A stretch of DNA of 16,444 nt from CAMEON01 sp963643175 (GTDB taxonomy: Bacteria > Bacillota > Clostridia > Oscillospirales > CAG-272), in the NCBI GenBank assembly GCA_963643175.1, contig CAVIJF010000034.1, positions 1 through 16,444 of the forward strand, read 5' to 3'. The position numbers and the translations under genes were made by a program. The notes beneath the pieces were generated by a model. That model was not told the origin of the DNA. It saw only the letters and a program-made list of their open reading frames with translations, and ran no database searches. Positions 14,247 to 16,444 of the stretch are shown here, piece by piece (the stretch's first letter is position 1; every line of letters begins with the position of its first letter).

Positions 14247-16097
14247 GTGATCCGAAACGATTTGAGAAATGTAGCCATTATCGCCCACGTTGACCATGGC
14301 AAAACTACGCTGGTTGACGGACTGCTCAAGCAGGGAGGTATCTACCGGGACAATCAGGAAACCGTGACGTGCGTCATGGATTCCGGCGCGCTGGAGAGGG
14401 AGCGGGGCATCACAATCCTCGCAAAGAACACCGCTGTCCACTATAAGGATGTCAAAATCAATATCGTCGATACCCCCGGGCATGCTGACTTCGGCGGCGA
14501 GGTGGAGCGCGTGCTGAAGATGGTCAACGGCGTCATTCTGCTGGTGGATGCCGCAGAGGGTCCCATGCCGCAGACCCGCTTTGTCCTGCAGAAGGCGCTG
14601 GCGCTCAATCACCGTGTCATCGTCTGTATCAATAAGATTGATAAGCCGGATGCACGCCTCGGAGAGGTCGAGGACGAGATTCTGGAATTGCTGATTGATC
14701 TGGGCGCGAACGACGATCAGTTGGATTCCCCCATGCTGTACTGCTCCGGACGTGACGGCACGGCGTCCCTGTCCCCGGATGAACCGGGTCAGGACCTGAC
14801 GCCCCTGTTCGATACCATCCTGAATTACATCCCCGCCCCGGAGGGCGATGAAACGGCACCGCTCCAGTTGCTGGTTTCCTCTATTGACTACAACGATTAT
14901 GTGGGACGCATCGGCATCGGGCGCATTGAGCGCGGATGCATCCGGGTCAATCAGGACGCCATGATCTGCAACTACCACACGCCGGACGTGCCGCCCAAGC
15001 GCACCAAGATTGTGACGGTCATGCAGATTGACGGACTGACCCGCAAGCCGGTGGACAGCGCCAAGGTGGGCGACATCGTGTGCTTCTCCGGCGCGGGCAA
15101 TATTTCCATCGGCGATACCGTGACGTCCGTGGACTGCCCGGAGCCGCTGGAGTTTGTCAAGGTCAGCGAGCCGACGCTGGAGATGACCTTCTCGGTCAAC
15201 GACAGCCCGCTGGCAGGCAAGGAGGGCAAGTTTGTCACCTCCCGCCAGCTGCGCGACCGCCTGTACCGCGAACTGCTCAAGGACGTGTCCCTGCGCGTTT
15301 CGGACGGCGAAACGACCGATGAGTTCCGTGTGGCGGGACGCGGCGAGATGCACCTGTCCATCCTGATTGAAACCATGCGCCGGGAGGGCTACGAGCTGAC
15401 CTGCTCCAACCCCCGCGTGCTGTACAAGGATATCGACGGACAGAAGTGCGAGCCTATGGAGCGTGTCACGCTGGACGTGCCGAATGATTACGTCGGCGCC
15501 GTCGTGGAGAAGCTGGGGCAGCGCAAGGGCGATCTGGTGGAGATGGTGCCGCTCGGATCGGGCAACCGGATGCGTCTGGAGTACATAATCCCCACCCGCT
15601 GCCTGTTCGGCTACCGTTCCGAATTCCTGACCGCCACGCACGGCGAGGGCGTCATGAACACGCTGTTTGAGGGCTATCAGCCCTACCGCGGTGAGGTCGT
15701 CATGCGCTTCACCGGCTCCCTGATTGCGTCCGAGGCGGGCGTGACCACCCGGTACGGACTGTACAAGACGCAGGAGCGCGGGCAGATGTTTGTCGGACCG
15801 CAGACCGAGGTTTACGAGGGCATGATTGTCGGCGAGAATCCGAAGAATGACGATATTGCCATCAACCCCTGCCAGGAGAAGCACCTGACTGCCATCCGCT
15901 CCACGGGCGCGGACGAGAAGCTGATTCTGGTGCCTGCCAAGATTCTGTCCCTGGAGGAAGCCATTGAGTTCATCAAGGATGACGAGCTGATTGAAGTCAC
16001 GCCCAAATCCATCCGTCTGCGCAAGAAGATTCTGAATACCGACCTGCGCATGAAGGACATGATGCGCCGCCGCCGCGCCCTGCAGCAACAGCAGTAA
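14247..16097 (+). CDS. typA: Ribosome-associated GTPase TypA/BipA
   Basis: TypA is a translational GTPase that binds the ribosome and supports ribosome assembly and growth under stress or cold. G motifs are intact: AHVDHGKT (G1), RGIT (G2), DTPGH (G3), NKID (G4). Elongation-factor-like domain II (DYNDYVGRIGIGR), domain III (GRGEMHLSILIETMRREGYE), domain V and the BipA-specific C-terminal region (QTEVYEGMIVGE, EVTPKSIRLRKKILN) follow. The length (616) is normal. I chose the GTG at 14247 because GGGAG lies 11 bases upstream and the protein then begins IRNDLRN, as known TypA proteins do. The in-frame ATG at 14229 adds six residues and has no spaced SD. The tail (MMRRRRALQQQQ) is Arg- and Gln-rich. 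A single-gene unit with its own promoter and terminator. Confidence 0.97.
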   Translation: MIRNDLRNVAIIAHVDHGKTTLVDGLLKQGGIYRDNQETVTCVMDSGALERERGITILAKNTAVHYKDVKINIVDTPGHADFGGEVERVLKMVNGVILLVDAAEGPMPQTRFVLQKALALNHRVIVCINKIDKPDARLGEVEDEILELLIDLGANDDQLDSPMLYCSGRDGTASLSPDEPGQDLTPLFDTILNYIPAPEGDETAPLQLLVSSIDYNDYVGRIGIGRIERGCIRVNQDAMICNYHTPDVPPKRTKIVTVMQIDGLTRKPVDSAKVGDIVCFSGAGNISIGDTVTSVDCPEPLEFVKVSEPTLEMTFSVNDSPLAGKEGKFVTSRQLRDRLYRELLKDVSLRVSDGETTDEFRVAGRGEMHLSILIETMRREGYELTCSNPRVLYKDIDGQKCEPMERVTLDVPNDYVGAVVEKLGQRKGDLVEMVPLGSGNRMRLEYIIPTRCLFGYRSEFLTATHGEGVMNTLFEGYQPYRGEVVMRFTGSLIASEAGVTTRYGLYKTQERGQMFVGPQTEVYEGMIVGENPKNDDIAINPCQEKHLTAIRSTGADEKLILVPAKILSLEEAIEFIKDDELIEVTPKSIRLRKKILNTDLRMKDMMRRRRALQQQQ

Positions 16098-16164
16098 GGC
16101 GAGCGCACGGCAGTGCCTGCCTTGTCGGGATATCGGTGTGCTTTGATACGATGCGTTTTTTACG

Positions 16165-16197
16165 CCCCCTTTCCATACGTGGGAAGGGGGTGCTTTT
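16165..16197 (+). terminator. Rho-independent terminator of typA
   Basis: CCCCCTTTCCA (16165-16175) pairs with TGGGAAGGGGG (16180-16190) over 11 pairs (one G-T) with a TACG loop, and TTTT follows at 16194-16197. It lies about 70 bases after the typA stop. Confidence 0.85.
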
Positions 16198-16270
16198 ATG
16201 CAAGGGGCAAGTTCCTTCCGGTGCCGCATACGACCCGGACGCCGCGCTGCTCCCGGCACGGACACAGGGG

Positions 16271-16294
16271 TGCCGGGGGCGACAGCCCCCGGCA
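16271..16294. repeat. REP-like palindrome, copy 2
   Basis: TGCCGGGGGC (16271-16280) and GCCCCCGGCA (16285-16294) form a perfect 10-base-pair stem with a GACA loop. As in copy 1, GGGG precedes and AAG follows. The interior bases differ from copy 1 but remain paired. Confidence 0.7.
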
Positions 16295-16301
16295 AAGTAA
16301 A

Positions 16302-16444
16302 GGGAACCTCTAAAAATCAGTTTCCGCATCAATTTCTGCGATTCAACGGTGGAAATAATGAAATTGGAGCGGCGAATCGCATGCCTGTTTCGAATTTCAT
16401 GTATTTCTTGGGGTTAGAAGCCCCGAAATTGCGGGCGTATCCCG
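16302..16444. mobile_element. Possible insertion-sequence end or dispersed repeat, cut by the window edge
   Basis: Directly after the palindrome the base composition becomes AT-richer and begins GGGAACCTCTAAAAATCAG. On the other strand this reads as an end ...TTTTTAGAGGTTCCC, which resembles the terminal inverted repeats of some insertion sequences. A minus-strand frame is open from the edge to about 16341, but I recognise no transposase in it. The other end of the element is outside the window, so this is a weak call. Apart from this, the terminator and the palindrome, 16098-16444 holds nothing I can support. Confidence 0.25.

Noticed and set aside
12682..14250. A 522-codon plus-strand frame through the transglutaminase-like gene and spacer
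   Set aside because: It is antisense to a gene with signal peptide and catalytic triad, runs through the promoter region, and has no SD-supported start.
13854..16295. An 813-codon open frame on the minus strand over typA
   Set aside because: It is antisense to TypA, whose motifs are complete, and runs through the intergenic palindromes and the terminator at both ends.

Overview
The window looks like a chromosome segment of a fairly GC-rich Gram-positive bacterium of the class Clostridia, most likely a gut Oscillospirales/Ruminococcaceae-type organism. This is inferred from Firmicutes-like TypA and DeoD proteins, purine-rich Shine-Dalgarno (SD) sites, sigma-A-type promoters, a Dlt-like surface-modification gene set and REP-like GC palindromes. 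No rRNA, tRNA or CRISPR array was seen.

Layout. (1) 1-4736, plus strand: the end of a type I restriction-modification locus, with the last codons of hsdM, then hsdS and hsdR. It is followed in the same frame by a fragment (4371-4736) of a larger protein with no start signal. The fragment stops exactly where the convergent neighbour stops, which looks like a recombination junction. (2) 4737-5930, minus strand: a multi-spanning O-antigen ligase/Wzy-like membrane protein, with its promoter at 6138-6166 and a heptamer tandem repeat in its leader. (3) 6246-7066, plus strand: a monocistronic purine nucleoside phosphorylase gene (deoD) with a clear promoter and a leader hairpin. (4) 13662 down to 7133, minus strand: six genes with a promoter at 13634-13662. 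In transcription order they encode a transglutaminase-like lipoprotein with Ig-like modules, an amino-acid adenylating ligase (DltA-like), a carrier protein (DltC-like), an MBOAT acyltransferase (DltB-like), a membrane-anchored SGNH-like protein (DltD position) and a small lipoprotein. (5) 13663-14246: a gene-poor, repeat-rich spacer holding the typA promoter. (6) 14247-16197: typA/bipA with a good intrinsic terminator. (7) 16198-16444: a second REP-like palindrome and a possible insertion-sequence end.

The minus-strand cluster is the most interesting part. Its logic is that of D-alanylation: a ligase activates an amino acid and loads it on the carrier, the MBOAT passes it across the membrane, and the SGNH protein acts outside. 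However, gene order (A-C-B-D rather than A-B-C-D), the larger MBOAT, a GDC rather than GDS motif in the SGNH protein, the loss of a Cys tied to D-Ala choice in DltA, and the two extra lipoproteins all argue for a related but non-canonical surface acylation system with unknown cargo and acceptor.
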